In this document: positions 8,400-16,230 of the stretch, piece after piece
Position numbering within the stretch: position 1 is the first letter of the stretch
Layout: the number at the start of each line of letters is the position of its first letter
Origin: Streptomyces sp. S.PB5
GTDB lineage: Bacteria; Actinomycetota; Actinomycetes; Streptomycetales; Streptomycetaceae
Reading direction: 5' to 3'
Assembly: GCF_030403745.1 (NCBI RefSeq)
Contig: NZ_JAQMWP010000011.1
Location: 186,001 to 250,000 of the forward strand
DNA: 64,000 nt
The notes under the pieces: model-generated
What the model was told of the DNA's origin: nothing
Seen by the model: only the letters and a program-made list of their open reading frames with translations
Database searches by the model: none
Position numbers and translations under genes: made by a program

Positions 8400-9608
8400 C
8401 TATGCCCCCGTCAGGAACTCCCCCAGCCCCGCCAGCAGCCGGTCCACGTCCTCGGCGTCGTTGTAGGGCGCGAGCCCGACGCGGAGGCCGCCGGTGTCGC
8501 CGAGGCCCAGGTGGCGGGAGGCCTCGATGGCGTAGAAGGCGCCGGAGGGTGCCTGGACGCCGCGTTCGGCGAGGAAGCCGTAGGCGTCGGTCGTGGAGTG
8601 GTGCTCGAAGGTCAGCAGGAGGGTGGGGGTGCGGTCGGCCGCCCGGGAGTGGACGGTGATGCCGGGGAGTGCGGCCAGGCCCTTGTCGAGCCGGGTGCGC
8701 AGGGTGTGCTCGTGCGCTTCGAGGGCCGTGAAGGCGGCCGCCAGGCGTTCGCGCCGGGTGCCGGTGGCCGCGTGGTCGAGTCCGGCCATGAAGTCGACCG
8801 CCGCCCTGGTGCCGCCGAGGAACTCGTAGGGCAGGGTGCCCAGTTCGAAGCGCTCGGGGACGGCGTCGGACGAGGGGACCAGCTTGTCGGGACGGAGGGT
8901 CTCCAGCAACTCCGGCCGTGCGGCGAGGACTCCGTGGTGCGGGCCGAGGAACTTGTACGGGGAGCAGACGAAGAAGTCCGCGCCGAGCCGCTCCAGGTCG
9001 ACCAGGGTGTGGGCGGTGTAGTGGACGCCGTCGATGTACGCGAGGGCCCCCGCCTCGTGGGCGAGGCGTGAGATCTCGGCGATCGCGGGGCGGCTGCCGA
9101 TCAGGTTGGAGGCGGCGGTGACGGCGACCACCCGCGTGCGCCCGGAGAGTACGGCCCGTATGTCGTCGACCGTCAACTCCCCCGTGGCGGGGTCGAATTC
9201 GGCCCAGCGCACAGTCGCGCCGGCTCGTGCGGCGGCCTGCACCCAGGGCCGGATGTTGGCGTCGTGGTCGAGCCGGGTGACGACGACCTCGTCGCCGGGC
9301 GACCAGGTGGCGGCGAGGGTGCGGGAGAAGTCGTAGGTGAGCTGGGTGGCGCTGCGGCCGAAGACGATCCCCCTCGGGTCCGCGCCCAGCAGGTCCGCCA
9401 TCGCCCGGCGGGCCTCGGTGACGAGGGTCTCCGCGTTGCGCTCCCCCAGCGTCACACTGCCCCGGTTCGACAGCGGGCGGGCCAGCGCCTCGGCGATGGC
9501 GTCGATCACGGGCTGCGGTGTCTGGGTGCCGCCGGGGCCGTCGAAGTGCGCCGTTTTGGCGGTGAGAGCGGGGAACTGGGAGCGGAGGGCGGCGATGTCG
9601 TACGTCAC
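8400..9608 (-). CDS. cysteine desulfurase-like PLP enzyme (TIGR01976-type)
   Basis: A 402-residue fold-type I PLP enzyme related to NifS/SufS/CsdA class V aminotransferases. Visible signatures are DGPGGTQTP near the start, GRSATQLTYDF, the cofactor-contact region DHDANIRPWV, AYIDGVHYTAH with the conserved Asp, and CSPYKFLGPHHG with the lysine that would hold PLP. The LGTLPYEFLGG segment is characteristic of the group called cysteine desulfurase-like. Real substrate is unknown; desulfurase activity is only an analogy. I prefer the GTG at 9608, seven bases after AGGAG; an ATG at 9647 would add 13 residues and is also possible. Divergent from the secreted protease gene. Confidence 0.85.
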   Translation of the reverse strand: MTYDIAALRSQFPALTAKTAHFDGPGGTQTPQPVIDAIAEALARPLSNRGSVTLGERNAETLVTEARRAMADLLGADPRGIVFGRSATQLTYDFSRTLAATWSPGDEVVVTRLDHDANIRPWVQAAARAGATVRWAEFDPATGELTVDDIRAVLSGRTRVVAVTAASNLIGSRPAIAEISRLAHEAGALAYIDGVHYTAHTLVDLERLGADFFVCSPYKFLGPHHGVLAARPELLETLRPDKLVPSSDAVPERFELGTLPYEFLGGTRAAVDFMAGLDHAATGTRRERLAAAFTALEAHEHTLRTRLDKGLAALPGITVHSRAADRTPTLLLTFEHHSTTDAYGFLAERGVQAPSGAFYAIEASRHLGLGDTGGLRVGLAPYNDAEDVDRLLAGLGEFLTGA

Positions 9609-9830
9609 GGAGGGCTCCTGTGCGGGTTCCGGGCGGGCCAGAGCCATGAGTCAACCTCATCCTCCGGCCCCCGGCGAGATCACCCCCGTCGCTCGCCTGT
9701 GTCGCCGGCGGAGAGAGAGTGTGTCTTTTCGGCCATCATCCTGACGTGGACCTGCCCAAACCGGCCCATGGGTGGCACTCTGCGCGCAGAACGGTCACCC
9801 CCTCCGACCCCCACCGCAGAAGGAGACCGC

Positions 9831-10790
9831 GTGATAGGCAGACTTCGTGCCGCCCTGGTGGGCGCAGCCGCACTGCTGACCGCCGGAGTTCTCACCACCC
9901 CGGCCGGCGCCGCCCCCGGCCCGGGGACCGTGCCGCTCGCCGCGCAGGAGCGTGCCCAGGCCTTCTGGACCTCGGAGCGGATGCGCCAGGCGACCCCGCT
10001 CGACGTCCTCTCCGTCGACCGCTCCGAGGTCGCGGCGACCGAGCCCCGCAAGGGCAAGAGGACGCTCGTCGCGCCCACTGCGCCCGCCTCGCCCGTCGGG
10101 GTGCTGGCGTTTCCCCAGCGCGGTGGTGAGTGGACGGGCGGTGGCGCCGTCGTCAAGACCGCCGGGCGGGTGTTCTTCACCTACCAGGGCCGTACCGCCT
10201 CCTGCTCCGGCAACGCCGTGACCAGCGCCAACAAGAGCACCGTGCTCACCGCCGGGCACTGTGTGAAGCTGGAGGGCGCCTGGCACACCAACTGGGTGTT
10301 CGTGCCCGGCTATCACGACGGGCAGACGCCGTACGGCACCTGGACCGCGTCCAAGACCCTGTCCACCCCGCAGTGGACGGCGAGCGAGGACATCAACTAC
10401 GACGTCGGCGCGGCCGTGGTGGCGCCGCTGAACGGGCAGTCGCTGACCGATGTCGTCGGAGGGCAGGGGCTGGCCTTCAACACCGGCTACAACAAGGCGA
10501 TGTACGCCTTCGGCTTCCCCGCCGCCGATCCGTACGACGGCGAGAAGTTCATCTACTGCAGCGGCACCACCTACCGGGACTTCCTGCTCTCCAGCGACCA
10601 CGGTCTGACCTGCGACATGACCGGCGGCTCCAGCGGGGGCCCCTGGTTCACCCAGTTCGACGAGGCCACCGGGACGGGCCTGCAGTCCTCGGTGAACAGT
10701 TTCAAGTACAACTTCCTGCCCACCGCGATGTACGGGCCGTACTTCGGCGCGGACGCGCAGAACCTGTACCAGGCGGCTCAGGCGTCCTGA
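9831..10790 (+). CDS. secreted trypsin-like serine peptidase
   Basis: A 319-residue exported S1-fold peptidase. The first 28 residues form a signal peptide ending near AGAA. A pro-region of about 80 residues follows. The catalytic triad is visible as His143 in LTAGHC, Asp191 in DINYDVGAAVV and Ser268 in GGSSGGPW. The GGSSGGP context resembles glutamyl-endopeptidase/V8-like members more than streptogrisins. The GTG start at 9831 follows AAGGAG at 9820-9825. It probably degrades extracellular protein. Its last 13 bases overlap the end of the convergent NmrA-like gene. Confidence 0.9.
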   Translation: MIGRLRAALVGAAALLTAGVLTTPAGAAPGPGTVPLAAQERAQAFWTSERMRQATPLDVLSVDRSEVAATEPRKGKRTLVAPTAPASPVGVLAFPQRGGEWTGGGAVVKTAGRVFFTYQGRTASCSGNAVTSANKSTVLTAGHCVKLEGAWHTNWVFVPGYHDGQTPYGTWTASKTLSTPQWTASEDINYDVGAAVVAPLNGQSLTDVVGGQGLAFNTGYNKAMYAFGFPAADPYDGEKFIYCSGTTYRDFLLSSDHGLTCDMTGGSSGGPWFTQFDEATGTGLQSSVNSFKYNFLPTAMYGPYFGADAQNLYQAAQAS

Positions 10791-11620
10791 GCCTGGGTGA
10801 TTCCTGACGGCACGGGTGCCGCCCCGACCGCCACGGCCAGTGGGTCGCGGGGCGTGCGGCCGAGGAGGTCCGCGAGGTCGGGGCCCGTGCCGTCCAGGAA
10901 GCCGTGCCGGATGCCGGTCGCGATCGAGGCGAGCATGGGCGGCTGGAACGGGAGCAGTTCCGGCGTCCCGAGGAGCCTGCGCCGGTATTCGGCCAGGCCG
11001 ATCGTGCGGTGCGGGACGCCGAGCCGGCCGGCCACGTCCGCCGCGGTGACCGGGGCGCCGACCAGGTCGTACGTGCGGCCCTCGTGCCGTGCCGGATCCG
11101 CCGCGACGACCGCCGCGGCCTCGGCGAGATCAGCGCGGGCGACGGCGGCCAGGGCACCGGCGCCGAACGCTGACTCCAGAGCGGGTCCGTCGTCGGACCA
11201 GGTGAGGAGGGATCCGAAGAGTTCGGCGTAGAGGCCGTTGCGCAGGATCGTCCACGGCACGCCCGAGGCGCGGACCAGCCGTTCGGTCGCGCGGTGTGCG
11301 AGGGCGAAACCGAGGTGGTCGCCGGCGCCGGTCAGGCTCGTGTAGAGGACATGGCGTACGCCGTCCCGCGCGGCGGCGTCCAGGGCGGCCGTGTGCCGGG
11401 CCACGACCTGGTCGTCCTCGGCGTATCCGGCGGAGACCAGGACGAGGGTCGACACCCCGGAGAGGTCGATGCCGGCGCGGTCGTCGAAGTCGAGGTGCCG
11501 CATTCCCTCGCCCGGCGTCCGGCTGCCGCCCGTCGCGAGCGCCCCTCGGGCGTGCAACTCCGTGAGCACCGCCGAACCTAGATGTCCGTTGGCTCCGCTC
11601 ACCAGGATCGTGTCCGTCAC
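10778..11620 (-). CDS. NmrA-like NAD(P)-binding oxidoreductase
   Basis: A 280-residue atypical short-chain dehydrogenase. It opens with TDTILVSGANGHLGSAVL, the Rossmann dinucleotide motif GANGHLG, and later has HVLYTSLTGAG and the TILRNGLYAE segment that is typical of NmrA/QOR2-like quinone oxidoreductases and redox sensors. The catalytic Tyr-x-x-x-Lys of classical SDRs is not obvious. The GTG at 11620 is preceded by GGGGGA. It is divergent from an HxlR regulator, the standard pairing in which the regulator controls the reductase in response to quinones or aldehydes. Confidence 0.88.
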   Translation of the reverse strand: MTDTILVSGANGHLGSAVLTELHARGALATGGSRTPGEGMRHLDFDDRAGIDLSGVSTLVLVSAGYAEDDQVVARHTAALDAAARDGVRHVLYTSLTGAGDHLGFALAHRATERLVRASGVPWTILRNGLYAELFGSLLTWSDDGPALESAFGAGALAAVARADLAEAAAVVAADPARHEGRTYDLVGAPVTAADVAGRLGVPHRTIGLAEYRRRLLGTPELLPFQPPMLASIATGIRHGFLDGTGPDLADLLGRTPRDPLAVAVGAAPVPSGITQAQDA

Positions 11621-11677
11621 AGTCTTCCCCCGCTCCGCCCGTGCCACGGCCCGCGCCGTGTCGTGGTTCTCTTCGGT

Positions 11678-11697
11678 AACCAGGGTTGATCCTGGTT
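11678..11697. promoter_or_regulatory. inverted repeat, likely HxlR operator
   Basis: AACCAGG (11678-11684) and CCTGGTT (11691-11697) form a perfect 7 bp inverted repeat with a 6 bp spacer. It lies in the 109 bp between the divergent NmrA-like and HxlR genes, about 30 bp ahead of the HxlR start, as expected for a dimeric winged-helix regulator. Confidence 0.55.
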
Positions 11698-11729
11698 CGC
11701 CCGACCACCGGCCACAAGGAGGCAGTTCC

Positions 11730-12155
11730 ATGTCACCCACGCACACCGGAGTAACCACCACCGCACCCGCCGACCTCGATCCCTGCGGGCGCGAGGAACA
11801 TCCGGACTGCGGGATCCGTGATGTGCTCGACCGCATCGGGGACAAGTGGTCGGTGCTGGTGATCGTCGAACTCGCGGGCGGGCCACGCCGGTTCAGGGAG
11901 CTGCAGCGCGCGATCGACGGCATCTCGCAGCGCATGCTGACGCTCACCGTGCGCCGGCTGGAACGTGACGGGCTGGTCCTGCGGACCGTGTACGCGACCG
12001 TCCCGGCGCAGGTCGACTACCGGCTGACGGAGACCGGGGCCGGACTGACCCATCTGGTGAAGGCGCTCGCCGACTGGTCGCTCGCGCATCGGGGCGTCAT
12101 CGCCGACGCCCGTCACCGCTACGACGAGGAGCACCCCGACCACGACATCCGGTGA
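11730..12155 (+). CDS. HxlR-family winged-helix regulator
   Basis: A 141-residue regulator. The core motif DVLDRIGDKWSVLVIVELAGG is the HxlR hallmark, followed by RRFRELQRAIDGISQRMLT (recognition helix) and the wing LVLRTVYATVPAQVDYRLTETG. Cys18 and Cys27 in the N-terminal part (DPCGREEHPDCGI) could be redox- or electrophile-sensing, since several HxlR members sense through cysteine. The ATG at 11730 follows AAGGAGG at 11716-11722. It probably represses or activates the divergent NmrA-like reductase. Confidence 0.92.
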   Translation: MSPTHTGVTTTAPADLDPCGREEHPDCGIRDVLDRIGDKWSVLVIVELAGGPRRFRELQRAIDGISQRMLTLTVRRLERDGLVLRTVYATVPAQVDYRLTETGAGLTHLVKALADWSLAHRGVIADARHRYDEEHPDHDIR

Positions 12156-12181
12156 CGGGTCCTGGCCCGCGAACTCCCGCT

Positions 12182-12616
12182 CTACAGCTGCTGGATGGTC
12201 CCGCCGAGCTCAGAACGGAACTCCTTCAGCAGAGCCTCCGGTGCGCTCACCACCCAGCGGGTCCCGACCAGGTACTTCCCGCCGTAGATGGAGGCGGAGT
12301 CCAGCCAGGTGAGCTTGAACCGCTCCTCGGGGAACGTGGTGATGAGGTAGTCGCCCTTCGCCGTCTCGCACACCCCTTCCCGCAACTCGTCGGCGTCCGT
12401 ACGGATCTTCACCTTGCAGCCGGTGAGTCCGGCGATGACCTCGACCTTCGCGGGAGCCACGACGCCGGCCGAAGGGGCTGCCGTCACCTGTGAGTTGCTG
12501 CTCACCTTGCTCGTCTCGTCGGAGCCTCCGCCGCATCCCGTGGTCAAGGTGAGCAGGGCCAGACCGCCCGCCTGCAGCAGGCGGGCGGTGAGCGGACCAA
12601 GGGTGCGCTGGGACAC
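12182..12616 (-). CDS. small secreted lipoprotein, function unknown
   Basis: A 144-residue protein with an N-terminal export signal (LLQAGGLALLTLTTGCGGG). The cysteine after TTG is probably lipidated, although the -3 residue is Thr rather than Leu. A Ser/Thr-rich linker follows, then a compact domain with two further cysteines (GLTGCKVKI and GVCETAKGDY) that may form a disulfide. No family is recognised. The GTG at 12616 follows GGAGAGG. It is the last gene on the minus strand after the betaine-transporter operon, 67 bp from the binding-protein gene, so it could be co-transcribed. Confidence 0.7.
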   Translation of the reverse strand: MSQRTLGPLTARLLQAGGLALLTLTTGCGGGSDETSKVSSNSQVTAAPSAGVVAPAKVEVIAGLTGCKVKIRTDADELREGVCETAKGDYLITTFPEERFKLTWLDSASIYGGKYLVGTRWVVSAPEALLKEFRSELGGTIQQL

Positions 12617-12683
12617 GTACCTCTCCGTTTCGGGACGTCGGCCGGACGTACGCAGAGAGGTACGGGTGAGGTGCCGGGGTCGT

Positions 12684-13613
12684 TCAGTTCAGCCCGGCCG
12701 AGGTCAGCCACTCCTTCGCCACGTCGCTCGCGTCCTCCTTGTCGTTGACCAGCTTCTTCATCAGCTCCAGCAGGTCCTCGGTGGTGAGCTTGGCGGAGAC
12801 CCCGTTGAGGGCCGCCTTCGCCGTGTCGTTCACCGCGTCCTTGTAGACCAGCGGCGTGACGTTCTGCGAGGAGAAGAGGTTCTTCGGGTCCTCAAGGACG
12901 ACCAGCTTGTCCTCGACGATCGCGGGGTCGGTGGTGTAGATGTTCGCGGCCTGGACCTTGTCGTCCTTGAGCAGCTTCAGCAGGGTGCTCTGCGCGCCCG
13001 CGTCGAGCGGCTGGAACTTGCCGAACTCCACGCCGTAGACCTTCTTCAGGCCCACGCCGCCCTGGGTGCGGGTCTTGAACTCCGAACCGGCGCCGATCGT
13101 CCAGTCCTTCGCCACGGCCTTCAGGTCGGCGAGGGTCTTGAGCTTGTACTCGGCGGCCTTCTCGGCGGTGACCGTCACCGAGTCCTTGTCCTCGGCCTCG
13201 GCGGAGTCGAGGATCTCCACCGAGGACGGCAGCTTCGCCTTGAGCTCGGCGTTGATGTCCTCGGTGCTGGCGGCGGTGCTGTTCTCGTCGACCGCGACCG
13301 AGAGCAGGGCGCCGTTGTACTCGGGGAAGACGCCGATCCCGCCCTTGACGACCTGGTCGTAGTAGACCTCGCGGGCACCGATGTCGAACTTGCGGGTGAC
13401 CTTCAGGCCCTTGGCCTCCAGGGCCTGGGAGTAGATCTCCGCGAGCAGCTGGTTCTCGGGGAAGTTGGCGGAGCCGACGACGATCGACTTGCTGTCGCTG
13501 TCGGCGCTGCCGCCGGCCAGCGGGTTGTCGTCGCTGTCGCCGTCGCCACCGCAGGCGGTGAGGGAGAGGGTGCCTATGAGCGCGAACGCGGCGGCTCTGC
13601 AGATGCCTCGCAT
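12684..13613 (-). CDS. OpuC/ProX-type betaine (quaternary amine) substrate-binding lipoprotein
   Basis: A 309-residue lipoprotein, the extracellular binding subunit of an osmoprotectant-type importer. The lipobox is LTACGG near residue 20, followed by a Gly/Ser/Asp linker. The OpuAC-like domain starts with IVVGSANFPENQLLAEIYSQ, the standard opening of OpuCC/ProX proteins, and has GVFPEYNGALL and AANIYTTDPAI. The substrate could be glycine betaine, choline, carnitine or another trimethylammonium compound. The ATG at 13613 follows AAAGGA; a TTG 18 bases upstream is less likely. Fourth gene of the transporter operon. Confidence 0.92.
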   Translation of the reverse strand: MRGICRAAAFALIGTLSLTACGGDGDSDDNPLAGGSADSDSKSIVVGSANFPENQLLAEIYSQALEAKGLKVTRKFDIGAREVYYDQVVKGGIGVFPEYNGALLSVAVDENSTAASTEDINAELKAKLPSSVEILDSAEAEDKDSVTVTAEKAAEYKLKTLADLKAVAKDWTIGAGSEFKTRTQGGVGLKKVYGVEFGKFQPLDAGAQSTLLKLLKDDKVQAANIYTTDPAIVEDKLVVLEDPKNLFSSQNVTPLVYKDAVNDTAKAALNGVSAKLTTEDLLELMKKLVNDKEDASDVAKEWLTSAGLN

Positions 13614-13667
13614 GGGTGGTTCCTTTCTCAATGCATCAATAACGAGGGCCGGAATGGCCCGGAGACT

Positions 13668-14357
13668 TCAGGACTTGGGCGCCGCGACCCGCAGGCCCGG
13701 CGAGACGACGACGCGCCGCAGCGCGGTGAAGACGACCTGCACGACGAGCGCCAGGGCGACGACGACCGTGGAGCCGCCGATGACGAGCTCGTAGTCGTTG
13801 CGGGAGAGCCCGTCGACGATGAACCGGCCGAGGCCGCCGAGACCGGGGTAGGCGGCGACGGTCGCGGTGGCGACGACCTGGATCGCGGCGACCCGGAGGC
13901 CCAGAAGGATCAGCGGCAGCGCCATCGGCACCTCGACCCGGGCCAGCACCTGCCACTCGGTCATCCCGACCCCGCGGGCGGCGTCCCTGGTGGCGGGATC
14001 CACCCCCCGGACGCCCTCGAAGGTGTTGATGAGGATCGGCGGGACCGCGAGGGCCACCAGCGCGACCAGCACCGGCGTGGTGCTCAGGCCCGCGAGGGTG
14101 ACGACCAGCACCACCAGACCGAAGGTCGGCACGGCCCGCGCGAGGTTGGCCACGCTGGCCACGGCGAACGCCCCGCGCCCGGTGTGCCCGACGAGCAGTC
14201 CGAAGGACAGCCCGATCAGGGCGGCGAACAGCAGCGAGAGCCCGCTGTAGGTGAGGTGTTCCAGGAGGCGGGCCGGGATGCCCTCGTCGCCGTGCCACTG
14301 CCGGCCGCTGGTCAGCCAGTGCCAGACGAGCTCGGTCTGGTTCAGGAAGTCGTTCAT
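13668..14357 (-). CDS. OpuC-type ABC transporter permease
   Basis: A 229-residue inner-membrane permease with about five to six hydrophobic helices. The EAA loop that contacts the ATPase is RDAARGVGMTEWQVLARVEVP. The tail is short and polar. Its ATG overlaps the stop codon of the preceding permease gene by four bases, which points to translational coupling. Together with that permease it should form the heterodimeric membrane channel of the betaine importer. Confidence 0.93.
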   Translation of the reverse strand: MNDFLNQTELVWHWLTSGRQWHGDEGIPARLLEHLTYSGLSLLFAALIGLSFGLLVGHTGRGAFAVASVANLARAVPTFGLVVLVVTLAGLSTTPVLVALVALAVPPILINTFEGVRGVDPATRDAARGVGMTEWQVLARVEVPMALPLILLGLRVAAIQVVATATVAAYPGLGGLGRFIVDGLSRNDYELVIGGSTVVVALALVVQVVFTALRRVVVSPGLRVAAPKS

Positions 14358-15010
14358 GCCTTGCTCCGGGACCAGGGGGTGAGCAGCCGCTGCGCCAGCA
14401 CCAGCAGGGCGTCGGTGGCGAGCGCGAGCAGCATGATCAGCGCGATCGCGGTGACGATCGGGGTGGGGAAGTCGAGCTGGAGGCCCCGGATGATGTAGTA
14501 GCCGAGCCCGCCCTGCCCGATGAGCTGTCCTACGGCTACGAGGCTGATGGAGGACACGGCGGCCACCCGTACGCCCGCGATGACGACGGGCACGGCGATC
14601 GGCAGGTCGACCTGGACGACCCGGCGCACCGGGCCGAAGCCCATCGCGGTGGCCGCGAGCCGGACCGGTTCGGGGACCGAGGCCAGTCCGTCGACGACGT
14701 TGGGCACGAGGACCGACAGCGTGTAGAGGGTCAGCGGGATCATCACGGTCTGCTCGGTCAGCCCCGTGTACCGCACGAAGATCATGAACAGGGCCAACGA
14801 CGGTATGGAGTACAGAATGTTGGTCACCGTCAGCACCGGCGGATACAGCCACCTCCACTGCCGGCACGCGATCCCGAGGGGCACCGCGATGATCAGCCCG
14901 AACAGCACGGGCAGCAGACCGATCCGGAGGTGGACGCCGGTGTAGTCGGCCAGTTCACCGGCGTGCTCGGCTATCCAGTCCCAACGGACCAGTGGCTCAC
15001 CGTCGTTCAT
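14354..15010 (-). CDS. OpuC-type ABC transporter permease
   Basis: A 218-residue permease of the OpuCB/OpuCD type. Hydrophobic segments include VHLRIGLLPVLFGLIIAVPLG near the N-terminus and FPTPIVTAIALIMLLALATD near the C-terminus. The EAA-like loop reads RLAATAMGFGPVRRVVQVDLP. Its start overlaps the ATPase gene by 14 bases. It has the SIPSLALFMIFV segment common in this family. It is partner to the permease encoded just downstream. Confidence 0.93.
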   Translation of the reverse strand: MNDGEPLVRWDWIAEHAGELADYTGVHLRIGLLPVLFGLIIAVPLGIACRQWRWLYPPVLTVTNILYSIPSLALFMIFVRYTGLTEQTVMIPLTLYTLSVLVPNVVDGLASVPEPVRLAATAMGFGPVRRVVQVDLPIAVPVVIAGVRVAAVSSISLVAVGQLIGQGGLGYYIIRGLQLDFPTPIVTAIALIMLLALATDALLVLAQRLLTPWSRSKA

Positions 15011-16091
15011 CGTCCACCCCGCCGCTCAGTTCATGGGCGTCCACGACTCCGACGACGGCGCCGTCCGCGTCCACGGCCACCGCGAGCCGGGCGGGCGACA
15101 GGAGCGCCGAGTCGAGGGCGGCGCGCGCCGAGTCGTCGACGAGGCTGAAGGTGTGGCCGAGCTCCTGGAGCGGGGCGTCGGCGAGGGTGCCGCCGTCGGG
15201 GAGTCCGGCGACCGCGGCCCAGCCGAGGGGCCGTCTGGCGTCGTCGACGACCAGGATCCAGGGCTCGTCCGTCGCGCGGGCCTGCGCCACCGCGGTGGTC
15301 GCGGCCAGCACCGGACCGTCGCGCAGCGGGACTTCGGCCGCCTTGACGAAGGACAGCCGGCGGATGCCCCGGTCCTGGCCGACGAACCCGGCGACGAACT
15401 CGTCGACGGGATGGGAGAGGAGCCGTTCGGGGGTGTCGAACTGGGCGAGCTTGCCGCCGGTGCGGAACACCGCGATCTTGTCGCCGAGTCTGATCGCCTC
15501 GTCGATGTCGTGCGTGACGAACACGATCGTCTTGTGCAGCTCCTTCTGGAGCCGGATGAACTCCGCCTGGAGTTCGCCCCGCACGATCGGGTCCACGGCG
15601 CTGAACGGCTCGTCCATCAGCAGCACCGGCGGATCGGCGCCCAGCGCCCTGGCCACGCCGACGCGCTGCTGCTGCCCGCCGGAGAGCTGGTTCGGATAGC
15701 GCCCGGCGAACTCGCCCGGCAGGCCCACGAGTTCGAGCAGTTCGGCGGCGCGTGCCCGGGCCTTCTTCTTGCTCCAGCCGAGCAGCAGCGGCACGGTCGC
15801 GATGTTGTCGAGGATCGTCCGGTGCGGGAAGAGCCCCGCGTGCTGGATGACGTACCCGATGCCACGGCGCAGCTCGGGTGCGTTGACCTCGCGGATGTCC
15901 CTGCCGCGCAGGCTGACCGTCCCGGAGGTCGGCTCCACCATGCGGTTGATCATGCGCAGGGTCGTGGTCTTGCCGCAGCCGGACGGGCCGACCAGGACCG
16001 TGATACCGCCCTCGGCCAGCTCCAGGGACAGCTCGTCCACAGCCGTGGTGCCGTTCGGATACTTCTTGCTCACTGCATCGAATCTGATCAA
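14997..16091 (-). CDS. OpuC-type betaine ABC transporter ATP-binding protein with CBS domains
   Basis: A 364-residue cytosolic ATPase that powers the importer. Walker A is GPSGCGKTTT (about residues 35-44), the Q-loop is YVIQHAGLFPH, the ABC signature is LSGGQQQRVGVARAL and Walker B is LLMDEPFSAVD, then H-loop VFVTHD. After residue 240 it carries two CBS-like segments, for example EPWILVVDDARRPLGWA and ARLAVAVDADGAVVGVVDAHEL, which in OpuA-type ATPases sense ionic strength or nucleotides. The start is TTG at 16091, five bases after AAGGGG. First gene of the operon, divergent from the ornithine-cyclodeaminase-like gene. Confidence 0.93.
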   Translation of the reverse strand: MIRFDAVSKKYPNGTTAVDELSLELAEGGITVLVGPSGCGKTTTLRMINRMVEPTSGTVSLRGRDIREVNAPELRRGIGYVIQHAGLFPHRTILDNIATVPLLLGWSKKKARARAAELLELVGLPGEFAGRYPNQLSGGQQQRVGVARALGADPPVLLMDEPFSAVDPIVRGELQAEFIRLQKELHKTIVFVTHDIDEAIRLGDKIAVFRTGGKLAQFDTPERLLSHPVDEFVAGFVGQDRGIRRLSFVKAAEVPLRDGPVLAATTAVAQARATDEPWILVVDDARRPLGWAAVAGLPDGGTLADAPLQELGHTFSLVDDSARAALDSALLSPARLAVAVDADGAVVGVVDAHELSGGVDDERR

Positions 16092-16108
16092 GACTGCCCC
16101 TTGCCCGC

Positions 16109-16126
16109 CTGCATATGGTCATGCAG
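16109..16126. promoter_or_regulatory. CTGCAT-N6-ATGCAG palindrome upstream of the betaine ABC operon
   Basis: A perfect 6 bp inverted repeat (16109-16114 and 16121-16126) 18 bases ahead of the TTG start of the transporter ATPase gene. It would lie in the leader or core promoter of the minus-strand operon and could be a regulator site. Confidence 0.4.
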
Positions 16127-16139
16127 AGTCGCCGGTGAC

Positions 16140-16190
16140 TGAATAGCGCGTCAATGGCCTTTTGTGAATGGCGCGTTACATTCGCATAAA
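16140..16190 (+). promoter_or_regulatory. promoter with 25-bp-spaced direct repeats upstream of the cyclodeaminase/lyase operon
   Basis: A -35 TTGTGA (16162-16167) and -10 CATAAA (16185-16190) are separated by 17 bp, about 40 bases before the ATG at 16231. Two near-identical 14-mers, TGAATAGCGCGTCA (16140-16153) and TGAATGGCGCGTTA (16165-16178), differ at two positions and are 25 bp apart, so the second lies across the -35/spacer. They are likely operator half-sites that could act on both divergent operons. Confidence 0.5.
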
Positions 16191-16230
16191 ACCAGCATTT
16201 CCCCAGCTCAGAGGCGCGGAGAGGCTCCCC

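Noticed and set aside
7300..9660. Frame of pyruvate carboxylase open for 2.3 kb upstream of its start
   Set aside because: The upstream part is Arg/Pro/Gly-rich shadow of the opposite-strand or overlapping genes; the family start and RBS are at 7299.
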